From Bacteroides sp. (lineage in GTDB: Bacteria; Bacteroidota; Bacteroidia; Bacteroidales; Bacteroidaceae), in contig SUXY01000033.1 of NCBI GenBank assembly GCA_015060705.1, forward strand, positions 1-34,275: a stretch of DNA of 34,275 nucleotides, read 5' to 3'. Within the stretch, counting starts at the first letter, position 1. Each line of letters opens with the position of its first letter. A program made the position numbers and the translations under genes. The notes below the pieces were generated by a model. The model had not been told where the DNA came from, searched no databases, and worked only from the letters and a program-made list of their open reading frames with translations. This document shows positions 15,198 through 22,513 of the stretch, piece after piece.

Positions 15198-16241
15198 ATG
15201 AGAAGTTTGAAAGAATTGACACGTCCCAATGTATGGGCTTTGAAACCATACTCTTCGGCACGTGATGAATATAGTGGAGTGGAAGCATCGGTATTCCTCG
15301 ATGCGAATGAGAATCCGTATAATACTCCCAACAACCGTTATCCGGACCCGTTGCAACGGGATTTGAAAGCGTTGATTGCTCCTTTGAAAGGGGTAAAGGA
15401 AGAAAATATTTTCTTGGGTAATGGTAGTGATGAAGCCATTGACTTGATATTCCGTGCATTCTGTCGTCCGGGTATTGACAATGTGGTGGCTATCGATCCT
15501 ACTTACGGTATGTATCAGGTATGTGCCGAAGTGAACGATGTGGAATATCGTAAGATGTTGCTTGATGTGTATTATCAGTTCAAGGCTAGTTCTTTGCTTT
15601 CGGCCATTGACGAGAATACCAAGGCTATGTTCATTTGCTCGCCTAACAATCCGACTGGCAATAGCCTTTGTCGCAAGGAAATTGAGTCGTTGTTGAAGAA
15701 GTTCGATGGTTTGGTAGTGGTGGATGAGGCTTACATCGATTTTTCCAGTTCGGAATCGTTGTTGAAGGATTTGGAACAATATCCGAATTTGATTGTGTTG
15801 CAGACCTTCTCGAAAGCTTGGGGTTGTGCGGCTATCCGTTTGGGTATGGCTTTTGCATCACCTGAAATCATTGCGATTTTCAATAAGATCAAGTATCCGT
15901 ATAATGTGAATCGATTGACTCAAGAAGAAGCGATGAAGGTTTTGAAACAACCGGAGCTAATCAAGGCATGGGTTAATACTTTGCTCGAAGAACGTACCCG
16001 AGTGATGGATGAGTTTGTCAAGTTGCCTTGTTGTGTACGCGTATTTCCGACTGATGCCAACTTCTTCTTGGCGAAGGTTTATGAAGCTACACAGATTTAT
16101 AACTATTTGGTCAGCGAAGGTATCATTGTACGTAATCGTACAAATGTAGCTTTGTGTAATGATTGCTTGCGCATTACGATTGGTACGAAGGAAGAAAACG
16201 ATGCTTTGTTGGATGCTTTAAGAAAGGTGGAGGTAGAATGA
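15198..16241 (+). CDS. hisC: Histidinol-phosphate aminotransferase
   Basis: A 347-residue fold-type I PLP enzyme converting imidazole acetol phosphate to L-histidinol phosphate. '[12 protein letters not shown]' and '[17 protein letters not shown]' bind substrate and cofactor phosphate, 'CSPNNPTGN' and '[11 protein letters not shown]' are typical, and Lys206 in '[16 protein letters not shown]' is the PLP Schiff-base lysine. It begins 3 nt after hisD and overlaps hisB by four bases (ATGA). A phenylalanine/tyrosine aminotransferase paralog is less likely given the his operon context. Confidence 0.97.
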   Translation: MRSLKELTRPNVWALKPYSSARDEYSGVEASVFLDANENPYNTPNNRYPDPLQRDLKALIAPLKGVKEENIFLGNGSDEAIDLIFRAFCRPGIDNVVAIDPTYGMYQVCAEVNDVEYRKMLLDVYYQFKASSLLSAIDENTKAMFICSPNNPTGNSLCRKEIESLLKKFDGLVVVDEAYIDFSSSESLLKDLEQYPNLIVLQTFSKAWGCAAIRLGMAFASPEIIAIFNKIKYPYNVNRLTQEEAMKVLKQPELIKAWVNTLLEERTRVMDEFVKLPCCVRVFPTDANFFLAKVYEATQIYNYLVSEGIIVRNRTNVALCNDCLRITIGTKEENDALLDALRKVEVE

Positions 16242-17359
16242 AGAAAGTATTGTTCATAGATAGAGACGGTACGTTGGTTATCGAACCCCCCATCGATTAT
16301 CAGCTTGATGCTTACGAGAAGTTGGAATTCTATCCGAAGGTATTCCGTAACCTTGGTTTTATCCGTAGTAAATTGGATTTTGAGTTTGCCATGGTGACTA
16401 ATCAAGACGGGTTGGGTACTTCATCTTTTCCGGAAGATACATTTTGGCCGGTGCATAACCTTATGATGAAGACCTTTGAAAACGAAGGCATCACTTTCGA
16501 TGAAGTGTTTATAGACCGTAGTTTCCCGGAAGACAATGCACCGACCCGTAAGCCACGCACCGGTATGTTGGGTAAATACTTGAACAATCCGGAGTACGAT
16601 TTGGCTGGCAGTTTTGTGATAGGCGACCGTTATACCGATGTGGAATTGGCTAAGAACTTGGGTTGTAAGGCGATTTATCTGCAAGACAATCAGGATGCAT
16701 TGGTAGAAAAGGGTTTGGAAGAGTATTGTGCCTTGGCTACCAAGGATTGGGATCAGATAGCCGAATTTCTTTTTGCCGGAGAACGGGTAGCAGAAGTAAG
16801 ACGCACCACCAAGGAAACCGATATATATATAAAGGTAGACTTGGACGGAAGCGGAAAGTGTGATATCTCGACCGGCTTAGGATTCTTTGATCACATGTTG
16901 GAACAAATCGGTAAGCATGGAAGTATCGACTTGACTATTCGTGTGAAAGGTGATTTGGAAGTGGATGAACATCATACCATCGAAGATACAGCCATTGCCT
17001 TAGGTGATTGTTTGGCACGTGCATTAGGCGATAAGCGAGGCATTGAACGATATGGTTATTGTTTGCCAATGGATGATTGCTTGTGTCAAGTCGCTTTGGA
17101 TTTTGGCGGTCGTGCCTGGTTGGTATGGGATGCCGAGTTCAAGCGTGAAAAGATAGGAGAGATGCCGACCGAAATGTTCTTGCATTTCTTCAAGTCATTG
17201 AGTGATGCGGCTAAGATGAATCTTAATATCAAGGCTGAAGGGCAAAATGAACATCACAAGATTGAAGGTATCTTCAAGGCATTGGCCCGTGCCATCAAGA
17301 TGGCAGTCAAACGAGATATTTATCATTTCGAAGTTCCTTCCAGTAAAGGTAGTCTCTGA
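16238..17359 (+). CDS. hisB: Bifunctional histidinol-phosphatase / imidazoleglycerol-phosphate dehydratase
   Basis: A 373-residue fusion of two pathway steps. Residues 1-~165 are a HAD phosphatase ('[15 protein letters not shown]' nucleophile Asp, '[17 protein letters not shown]', 'TRKPRTGML', '[16 protein letters not shown]'). Residues ~185-373 are the manganese dehydratase ('[14 protein letters not shown]', '[14 protein letters not shown]', '[18 protein letters not shown]'). The start at 16238 forms an ATGA overlap with hisC; the longer frame would extend into hisC. The phosphatase loop reads '[11 protein letters not shown]' and lacks the zinc-binding Cys/His cluster of the E. coli enzyme. 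hisH, hisA, hisF and hisI are not here, so the pathway is split between loci. Confidence 0.96.
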   Translation: MKKVLFIDRDGTLVIEPPIDYQLDAYEKLEFYPKVFRNLGFIRSKLDFEFAMVTNQDGLGTSSFPEDTFWPVHNLMMKTFENEGITFDEVFIDRSFPEDNAPTRKPRTGMLGKYLNNPEYDLAGSFVIGDRYTDVELAKNLGCKAIYLQDNQDALVEKGLEEYCALATKDWDQIAEFLFAGERVAEVRRTTKETDIYIKVDLDGSGKCDISTGLGFFDHMLEQIGKHGSIDLTIRVKGDLEVDEHHTIEDTAIALGDCLARALGDKRGIERYGYCLPMDDCLCQVALDFGGRAWLVWDAEFKREKIGEMPTEMFLHFFKSLSDAAKMNLNIKAEGQNEHHKIEGIFKALARAIKMAVKRDIYHFEVPSSKGSL

Positions 17360-17364
17360 TTTTG

Positions 17365-17441
17365 TTTCACCACAGAGTACACAGAGTAACACTGAGTTCT
17401 TATTTATAACTTTGTGTAACTCCGTGTACTCTGTGGTGAAA
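17365..17441. repeat. Long inverted repeat between hisB and nadE
   Basis: A 34-nt left arm (17365-17398) and a 34-nt right arm (17408-17441) are reverse complements at about 30 positions, with a 9-nt AT-rich loop. The core reads CACCACAGAGTACACAGAG. Both arms end in T/A runs, so the hairpin could terminate transcription both ways between the convergent genes. The ACAGAGTACACAGAG wording resembles a dispersed intergenic repeat seen in unrelated bacteria. It ends two bases before the nadE stop codon. Confidence 0.85.
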
Positions 17442-17443
17442 AA

Positions 17444-19369
17444 TTAAAGTTCTTCACATTCTTTCAACCAAAGAGTAGCGCAAGCGTCACTAGGCATGCG
17501 CCAATCACCACGAGGACTCAATCCTACGGAACCTACCTTCGGACCGTCCGGTAAGCAAGAACGCTTGAATTGTTGCTGGAAGAAACGGCGACAGAAGGTA
17601 GTGAGCCACTTCTTGATCGTTTCTTCATTGTATGTTCCACGGAAAGCTGTACATGCCAAGAAATAAATCTTGGACGGACGGAAGCCGAAACGCAAGAAAT
17701 GATAAATGAAGAAGTCGTGCAATTCGTATGGACCTACCAAGTCTTCGGTCTTTTGCTTGATGTTTCCTTGTTCGTCGGCTGGAATCAATTCCGGACTGAT
17801 CGGTGTATCTACAATATCCAACAAGGTATTGCGTGATTCATAATCCACACCATTCAAGGCTACCCAATTTACCAAGTATTTCACCAATGTCTTAGGGATA
17901 CTTCCGTTGACTCCATACATAGACATGTGGTCGCCATTGTAAGTCGCCCAACCCAAAGCCAATTCCGACAAGTCACCGGTACCAATTACCAAAGCATTTA
18001 CCTTATTGGCAAAGTCCATGAGGATTTGGGTACGTTCACGAGCCTGACTGTTTTCATAAGTCACATCGTGCTTGGTCATATCGTGATCGATATCCTTGAA
18101 GTGTTGGATACAAGCCTCCTTGATACTGATTTCATGTATCGTGATACCGAGGGATGACATCAGATGCAAGGCATTGTTGTAAGTACGGTCGGTAGTACCG
18201 AAGCCTGGCATGGTGATACCCACAATGCCCTTTCTTGGCAAGCCCAACTTATCGAATGTCTTCACGCAAACGAGTAAGGCGAGGGTAGAGTCGAGACCTC
18301 CGGAAATGCCGACTACTACGGTCTTGCAATTGGTATGGATGAGTCGCTTGGCCAATCCCATAACCTGTATTTCAAAAATTTCTTCGCAACGTTGGTTCAA
18401 GGCATCACCTTGTGGAACGAATGGATGTGCCTCAATCGGACGAGTCAGAATCAGGTCACGTTGGTTCACCAATTCGGTACCGATATGAATAGCCGGTTGG
18501 TCCTTGTACTTGGCTATGTTGGCAGAGAAAGTAGTGTTGTTACGACGTTCGTTGCGGATACGTTCTACATCAATTTCGCTGATGATGAGTTGTTCCTTCA
18601 ATGAGAAACGTTCGGATGCAGCCAGGAGCGTACCATTTTCGTAAATCAATCCGTTGCCGCCGAATACCACATCGGTAGTCGATTCACCGAAACCACAAGA
18701 ACTGAATACATAGCCACCCAAGCAACGGGCCGACTGTTGGCTGAGAAGCGTACGCAAGTAAGTCTGTTTACCAATGCTTTCGGTTACAGCAGCAGTATTG
18801 AAAATAATTTCAGCGCCCTTCAAGGAAAGGTTGGAACTTGGTGGAACCGGTGCCCATACATCTTCGCCCATTTCGATGCCAAAGCATGTTTCGGCTGTAT
18901 CGAACAAGAGGTTGGTACCAAGAGGAACGTTCTGTCCACAAAGTCGGATATTTGTTTCAGTATGGTCGGATGCCGATGAGAACCAACGTGCTTCTGCATT
19001 CTCCTTATGATTCGGAAGATAAGTTTTTGGCACAATCCCCAATATCTTTCCCTTTTGAAGAGCCACGGCACAATTCATCAACGTACCGTTGACCACCAAT
19101 GGCATTCCCACAATCGAGATGATATCCATTTGTCGGGTATTGTTCATGATTTGCATCAAGGCGATTTCGGCTTCTTCTAGAAGGAGAGTTTGTCCGAAGA
19201 GGTCGGCACAAGTATAACCGGTGATGCACAATTCCGGAAAAACGATAATCTGTACACCCTTACCGTCGGCAATGGCGATTTGGGTATCAATCTGTTGGGC
19301 ATTGAATTTGCAATCTGCTACCTTCACAGCAGGAATGGCAGCTGCCACTTTTACAAAACCATATTTCAT
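17444..19369 (-). CDS. nadE: NAD synthetase, glutamine-dependent type, with altered glutaminase active site
   Basis: A 641-residue two-domain enzyme for the last step of NAD synthesis. ATG 19369 is chosen because 'MKYGFVKVAAAIPAVKVADC' is the normal N-terminus; the frame extends 14 codons further. The N-terminal nitrilase-like glutaminase has Glu46 ('VFPELCITGY') and Lys115 ('VPKTYLPN'). At the nucleophile position, where the family reads EICEDLW, this gene reads EMGEDVW (Gly168, codon GGC at 18866-18868), one base from Cys TGC. The C-terminal synthetase is intact ('VGISGGLDSTLALLV', 'TGDLSELALGWATYNGDHMSMYG'). If real, the enzyme would depend on free ammonia; a sequence error is the alternative. 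nadC of the same pathway lies 7 kb away. Confidence 0.95.
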   Translation of the reverse strand: MKYGFVKVAAAIPAVKVADCKFNAQQIDTQIAIADGKGVQIIVFPELCITGYTCADLFGQTLLLEEAEIALMQIMNNTRQMDIISIVGMPLVVNGTLMNCAVALQKGKILGIVPKTYLPNHKENAEARWFSSASDHTETNIRLCGQNVPLGTNLLFDTAETCFGIEMGEDVWAPVPPSSNLSLKGAEIIFNTAAVTESIGKQTYLRTLLSQQSARCLGGYVFSSCGFGESTTDVVFGGNGLIYENGTLLAASERFSLKEQLIISEIDVERIRNERRNNTTFSANIAKYKDQPAIHIGTELVNQRDLILTRPIEAHPFVPQGDALNQRCEEIFEIQVMGLAKRLIHTNCKTVVVGISGGLDSTLALLVCVKTFDKLGLPRKGIVGITMPGFGTTDRTYNNALHLMSSLGITIHEISIKEACIQHFKDIDHDMTKHDVTYENSQARERTQILMDFANKVNALVIGTGDLSELALGWATYNGDHMSMYGVNGSIPKTLVKYLVNWVALNGVDYESRNTLLDIVDTPISPELIPADEQGNIKQKTEDLVGPYELHDFFIYHFLRFGFRPSKIYFLACTAFRGTYNEETIKKWLTTFCRRFFQQQFKRSCLPDGPKVGSVGLSPRGDWRMPSDACATLWLKECEEL

Positions 19370-19398
19370 ATAGATAATATTAATAGGTAACGATAATG

Positions 19399-19406
19399 CA
19401 AAAATA
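19399..19406 (-). promoter_or_regulatory. -7 box of nadE
   Basis: The minus strand reads TATTTTTG (TAnnTTTG) 30 bp upstream of ATG 19369. No exact TTTG is seen at the -33 distance. Confidence 0.5.
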
Positions 19407-19466
19407 ATCATTCCTAACAGAAAACAGCTAGATATAAAAGAAAATTTAGAAATAATTCGAGAAAAG

Positions 19467-19497
19467 TTTGCAGATATCTAAAAAGTATCTATCTTTG
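19467..19497 (+). promoter_or_regulatory. Promoter of the Fur/PerR-like gene
   Basis: TTTG at 19467-19470 and TATCTTTG at 19490-19497, 19 bp apart. The start site would fall at about 19503, which excludes ATG 19501 as start codon and supports ATG 19546. Confidence 0.75.
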
Positions 19498-19545
19498 CAA
19501 ATGAAAATTAATTGTAATTATTCCAATTCTGAAAGAGAGGTATTA

Positions 19546-19971
19546 ATGAAAACGTATGACTATCTATTAAGCTTTAATGTCAAACCATCAGTGCAGCGTT
19601 TGGCTATCATGGATTATTTATTAACGCACCGCACACACCCCTCTATTGAAGAAATCTATTTGGCTTTGTGTGATGACATCCCGACCCTTTCAAAGACAAC
19701 GGTATACAATACCTTGAAATTGTTTGTGGAACACGGTGCAGCACAGATGTTGACTATCGACGAAAAGAATGTGTGCTACGACGGCGACATTTCATTTCAC
19801 TCGCATTTCTTGTGCAAGCAATGTAATAAGATTTATGACATGCCGGCATCGCCAGCCGATGAAAAGGTTCAGCAGATGAAAGAAGAAGGATTCGATGTAA
19901 GTGAAATCCACCAATATTATAAAGGCATCTGTCCGGCTTGTAAGCAACAGAATGAATTGCAAGGTAATTAA
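19546..19971 (+). CDS. Fur-family regulator, PerR-like
   Basis: A 141-residue metal-dependent repressor. The winged helix spans ~15-70 ('LTHRTHPSIEEIYLALCDDIPTLSKTTVYNTLKLFVEHG'). Structural zinc cysteines are at 90, 93, 129 and 132. The regulatory site 'CYDGDISFHSHFLC' has an Asp (79) where PerR proteins use Asp and iron-sensing Fur usually has Glu, plus His85 and His87; this favours peroxide sensing. The next gene, 42 nt downstream without a visible terminator, is a rubrerythrin, a common PerR target. ATG 19546 is chosen because an earlier ATG lies at the predicted transcript start, and a purine run (gaaagagagg) precedes it. PerR identity is inference; Fur-family membership is firm. Confidence 0.9.
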   Translation: MKTYDYLLSFNVKPSVQRLAIMDYLLTHRTHPSIEEIYLALCDDIPTLSKTTVYNTLKLFVEHGAAQMLTIDEKNVCYDGDISFHSHFLCKQCNKIYDMPASPADEKVQQMKEEGFDVSEIHQYYKGICPACKQQNELQGN

Positions 19972-20013
19972 CTGATAAAGAAAATATTGACTAACTGATT
20001 AAAACTGAAAATT

Positions 20014-20568
20014 ATGGCTAAGAAATTTATTTGTACTGTTTGTGGTTATATTCATGAAGGTGATGCAGCTCCTGAAAAGTGTCCATTGTGTAAGGTTCCA
20101 GCTAGCAAGTTCAAGGAAATGGAAGAAACAGAAGGTGGCTTGCAGTTTGCAGACGAACACGTGATTGGCGTAGCTAAGGGTTGCGACGAAGAAATGATCA
20201 AGGATTTGAACAACCACTTCATGGGTGAATGTACAGAAGTAGGTATGTACTTGGCAATGAGCCGTCAGGCTGACCGCGAAGGCTATCCAGAAATTGCAGA
20301 AGCTTTCAAGCGTTATGCATGGGAAGAAGCTGAACACGCTGCTAAGTTTGCTGAATTGCTCGGTGATGTAGTTTGGGATACCAAGACTAACGTAGAAAAG
20401 CGTATGAATGCAGAATGTGGTGCTTGCGAAGACAAGAAGCGCATTGCTACTCGTGCTAAGCAATTGAATCTCGATGCTATTCACGATACAGTTCATGAAA
20501 TGGCAAAGGACGAAGCTCGTCACGGTAAGGGTTTCGAAGGCTTGTTCAACAGATACTTTAAGAAATAA
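20014..20568 (+). CDS. Reverse-order rubrerythrin (rubredoxin domain first)
   Basis: A 184-residue non-heme iron peroxidase. The N-terminal rubredoxin-like site uses Cys7, Cys10, Cys23 and Cys26 ('[25 protein letters not shown]'). The ferritin-like di-iron helices follow ('[29 protein letters not shown]', '[17 protein letters not shown]', '[11 protein letters not shown]', '[16 protein letters not shown]'). In classical rubrerythrin the rubredoxin domain comes last; this order is that of 'reverse rubrerythrins' of anaerobes, which reduce hydrogen peroxide (and in some cases oxygen) with NADH-derived electrons. It probably shares a transcript with the PerR-like gene, so peroxide would induce both. 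Confidence 0.93.
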   Translation: MAKKFICTVCGYIHEGDAAPEKCPLCKVPASKFKEMEETEGGLQFADEHVIGVAKGCDEEMIKDLNNHFMGECTEVGMYLAMSRQADREGYPEIAEAFKRYAWEEAEHAAKFAELLGDVVWDTKTNVEKRMNAECGACEDKKRIATRAKQLNLDAIHDTVHEMAKDEARHGKGFEGLFNRYFKK

Positions 20569-20590
20569 GCATAAATTTAAAGGTTAGAGA

Positions 20591-20623
20591 GAGGAGTGGG
20601 AGTTATTCTTACTCCTCTTTTTT
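20591..20623 (+). terminator. Terminator after rubrerythrin
   Basis: GAGGAGT (20591-20597) pairs with ACTCCTC (20611-20617), followed by six T. Confidence 0.8.
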
Positions 20624-20643
20624 CGTATACGGGCGTTCGCTGA

Positions 20644-20704
20644 AAGATGATACATCTTACCCCGATAAGATGATACATCTTACTGCGATAAGATGCTACA
20701 TCTT
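20644..20704. repeat. Three palindromic repeats, 23-bp period, between CGTATACG boxes
   Basis: AAGATGATACATCTT occurs at 20644-20658 and 20667-20681, and AAGATGCTACATCTT at 20690-20704. Each is a 6-bp inverted repeat (AAGATG/CATCTT) around 3 bases, with 8-base spacers (ACCCCGAT, ACTGCGAT). The group is flanked by the self-complementary octamer CGTATACG at 20624-20631 and 20717-20724. Confidence 0.95.
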
Positions 20705-20765
20705 CCGGCGGAAGCTCGTATACGCATATTTGTTCGGGTTTCATGCTTGTGATGAAGTAAGGAAC

Positions 20766-20810
20766 TTGTCTACTTTTTCTGGAGGATTTGTTTAGGTATT
20801 GTCTACTTTT
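20766..20810 (+). repeat. Two direct copies of TTGTCTACTTTT
   Basis: Exact 12-mers at 20766-20777 and 20799-20810, starting 33 bp apart. They could be a remnant of an insertion element end or paired protein sites; nothing nearby decides. Confidence 0.8.
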
Positions 20811-20903
20811 ATCGCTTTTTAGTCCAATATTAATAAAGTTTCAGGAAGGCATTGCACTCGTTACACCGGTAGCTTAACTGATTGTGCTTCAGAAGACAAG
20901 TGA

Positions 20904-20940
20904 TGGCAGGAGTCCTGCCACCGCCCGTATTTTCCTGCCA
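20904..20940. repeat. Palindrome TGGCAGGAGTCCTGCCA plus partial copy
   Basis: TGGCAGGA / TCCTGCCA arms around one base at 20904-20920, with a further TCCTGCCA at 20933-20940. It is GC-richer than the surroundings and has no T-run, so it is not a standard terminator. Confidence 0.85.
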
Positions 20941-20989
20941 CCAAATTGTTAAATAGAGTAAGATTGTAGGATGTTCAAATACTTTATAT

Positions 20990-20997
20990 TACATTTG
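20990..20997 (+). promoter_or_regulatory. -7 box of the toxin-antitoxin operon
   Basis: TACATTTG matches TAnnTTTG, 27 bp before the antitoxin ATG at 21025. A weak ATTG lies at 20963-20966 (23-bp spacing). Confidence 0.55.
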
Positions 20998-21024
20998 TGT
21001 TCAGAATCATAATATATTCAGAAT

Positions 21025-21267
21025 ATGGAAACAACTGTAAGGGTACAAGCTTCTTTTCGTTTAAGAACAGAACTAATGGAAAGACTTAAGATATGTGCAA
21101 AAGCAAGTAACCGGAGTCTCAATAATTTTGTGGAGAATGTATTGCTTGATGCCATGTTTCGTGAACCTAATGAAACAACAAAGGCTGCTATTGCGGAAGC
21201 AATGAACGATAAGCACAAGACAACGTATGATAATGTAGACGAATTAATGAGTGAATTAATGAAATGA
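21025..21267 (+). CDS. Antitoxin, ribbon-helix-helix type
   Basis: An 80-residue protein with an N-terminal ribbon-helix-helix pattern: a beta strand ('TTVRVQASFRL'), helix ('TELMERLKICAKASNR') and 'SLNNFVENVLLDAM'. A charged, probably unfolded tail follows that would wrap the toxin ('KHKTTYDNVDELMSELMK'). Such antitoxins bind their own promoter as dimers, so the operon is probably autoregulated, with toxin-antitoxin complexes tightening repression. Its last four bases (ATGA) overlap the toxin start, which keeps the two made together. The family is not certain (RelB/DinJ-like or an Arc-type group). Confidence 0.82.
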   Translation: METTVRVQASFRLRTELMERLKICAKASNRSLNNFVENVLLDAMFREPNETTKAAIAEAMNDKHKTTYDNVDELMSELMK

Positions 21268-21530
21268 AAAAGCTACATCCCACAAGTCAGTTTAAACGAG
21301 ACTTTAAAAAGTATAAACATAATCCATCTAAAGTGGCTGCTTTTGAAAAGATAGCGGAAATGCTTATAAACGAGATTCCTATCCCTTCATTGCATAAACC
21401 TCATTTTTTGAAAGGGGAATATAAAGGTTGTATGGAGTGTCATATTGAAGATGATTACTTATTAATATGGATAGATGGGGATATAATCGATTTAGTTAGA
21501 ATTGGTTCACATTCTGAATTGTTTAGATAA
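21264..21530 (+). CDS. Toxin, YafQ/RelE family mRNA interferase
   Basis: An 88-residue protein of the RelE/ParE superfamily, closest to the YafQ pattern: 'SQFKRDFKKYKHNP', 'PHFLKGEYKGCMECHIEDDYLLIWI' and 'LVRIGSHSELF'. The histidines in 'HKPHFLKG', 'ECHIEDD' and 'RIGSHSELF', with the Asp pair, match the catalytic set of YafQ, which cuts mRNA in the ribosome A site. It overlaps the antitoxin gene by four bases. It lies in a repeat-rich stretch between housekeeping genes, as expected for a mobile addiction module. Its target codon cannot be read from sequence. Confidence 0.88.
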   Translation: MKKLHPTSQFKRDFKKYKHNPSKVAAFEKIAEMLINEIPIPSLHKPHFLKGEYKGCMECHIEDDYLLIWIDGDIIDLVRIGSHSELFR

Positions 21531-21591
21531 TAGTGTCTATCATATTTGTTTGGTAAGATGTAATTGATTTGAAACAATTCTGGATAAAATG

Positions 21592-21627
21592 AAAAAGTCC
21601 GAAGCAAGGAAAAACTTCGGACTTTTT
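21592..21627. terminator. Bidirectional terminator between toxin and thioredoxin genes
   Basis: A 13-bp perfect stem (AAAAAGTCCGAAG / CTTCGGACTTTTT) around a 10-base loop, with the A and T runs on both strands. Confidence 0.92.
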
Positions 21628-21632
21628 CAATA

Positions 21633-22088
21633 TTATTTCTTATTCAGCAAAACCTCATCAATGGCTCTTCGGAAAGTAGCTTTATCGGCAGCTCCGACGA
21701 TGATCTGTGGCTGGCCGGTCTTGGGGATAAAGACAATGGTTGGTAAGGACTGAATGCCCATGGCCATGGAAAGTTCTTTTTCCTTGTCCGTATCTACCTT
21801 ATAGATGACGATGCTGTCGCCATATTCTTTGGCCAAATCCTTCAAGATCGGAGCAACCATGCGACATGGACCGCACCAAGTGGCATAGAAGTCTATAACG
21901 GCTGGTTTGTCACCCTGGAATTTCCATTCGGTAGCACCGGTGGTGTAATCGAATACCTTGTCCAAGAACATCTGTTTGTCCATTTGGACAACGGATGCAG
22001 TTTCTTTCTTTTCTTCTTTTGGGTTTTGTGCGCACGAAGTGGTGAACAGTGCGAACAAAACGATGAGGCTTGCTAAAATTCTTTTCAT
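21633..22088 (-). CDS. Thioredoxin-fold lipoprotein
   Basis: A 151-residue protein from ATG 22088 ('MKRILASLIVLFALFTTSC'), a lipoprotein signal ending at the lipobox Cys; the longer frame would run into the upstream gene. The mature part is a full thioredoxin domain with the redox pair in 'DFYATWCGPCRMVAPIL' and the cis-Pro loop 'SLPTIVFIP'. It is anchored facing the periplasm, where it could reduce or exchange disulfides, for example in apocytochromes or outer-membrane proteins. It lies 5 nt downstream of a second, cytosolic-type thioredoxin gene, so the two are co-transcribed. Confidence 0.88.
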   Translation of the reverse strand: MKRILASLIVLFALFTTSCAQNPKEEKKETASVVQMDKQMFLDKVFDYTTGATEWKFQGDKPAVIDFYATWCGPCRMVAPILKDLAKEYGDSIVIYKVDTDKEKELSMAMGIQSLPTIVFIPKTGQPQIIVGAADKATFRRAIDEVLLNKK

Positions 22089-22093
22089 TGTTA

Positions 22094-22396
22094 CTATTGG
22101 TAATCGGTTAATAGCTGTAGTAAAGCTATCGTGGAAATGATTCCGCTTTGCCTCCACAGCTGTTCACCGTTTTTAAATATAATAAAAGTAGGGACCGACT
22201 GGATACGGTAACGTTCGGCAAGTTCCTTTTCTCTGTCTATGTCTATTTCGACTACTTTGGCTTTCTCGCCCATTCGTTCGGCCACATCGAGAAGTCTCGG
22301 TTTCATAATCTGGCAAGGTCCACACCATTCTGCATAAAAATCTACCAAAACCGGTTTGGGAGATTGAATCACTTCTTTGAATCTATCCATATTCAT
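22094..22396 (-). CDS. Thioredoxin (cytosolic type)
   Basis: A 100-residue single-domain thioredoxin with no signal peptide: 'VLVDFYAEWCGPCQIMKPRL' active site and 'VPTFIIFKNGEQL' with the cis-Pro. It reduces disulfides in cytosolic partners. M3 is an alternative start. No TAnnTTTG box is seen directly upstream, so it may be read through from the genes upstream past the hairpin at 22455-22492, or use a weaker promoter. Together with the downstream lipoprotein thioredoxin it could serve both sides of the inner membrane. Confidence 0.9.
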   Translation of the reverse strand: MNMDRFKEVIQSPKPVLVDFYAEWCGPCQIMKPRLLDVAERMGEKAKVVEIDIDREKELAERYRIQSVPTFIIFKNGEQLWRQSGIISTIALLQLLTDYQ

Positions 22397-22454
22397 TCTA
22401 TTATAGGTTATAGCAGATAAACATGGAAGTGGAGTGGATTGTTTGTCAGGATGA

Positions 22455-22492
22455 CAAAAAAAGTCCGAAACAGCTCGTAGTTGTTCCGGACT
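22455..22492 (-). terminator. Terminator after the OmpH-like gene
   Basis: On the minus strand AGTCCGGAACA pairs with TGTTTCGGACT (one mismatch), followed by TTTTTTT. It separates the OmpH-like gene from the thioredoxin pair. Confidence 0.8.
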
Positions 22493-22513
22493 CTTCCTAT
22501 ATTTATTGATGAA

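Larger units (their letters stand above)
20624..21024. other. Gene-poor stretch with several palindromes and short repeats
   Basis: About 400 bases without a credible gene. It holds, in order: CGTATACG, three 23-bp-spaced palindromes, a second CGTATACG, two copies of TTGTCTACTTTT, the palindrome TGGCAGGAGTCCTGCCA with a nearby TCCTGCCACC copy, and the promoter of the toxin-antitoxin pair. The mix suggests a site where mobile or repeat DNA has landed, but no transposase fragment could be recognised. Confidence 0.7.

Noticed and set aside
19411-19545. PerR operator upstream of the Fur-family gene
   Set aside because: AT-rich inverted fragments are present (for example around 19505-19530) but none matches the known 15-mer well enough to claim.
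20644-20704. Possible small CRISPR array
   Set aside because: The repeats are short palindromes with 8-bp spacers that resemble each other; no spacer of normal length and no cas gene nearby.
20725-21000. Remnant of an insertion sequence
   Set aside because: Short direct repeats are present, but no frame shows transposase motifs on either strand; only reported as repeats.
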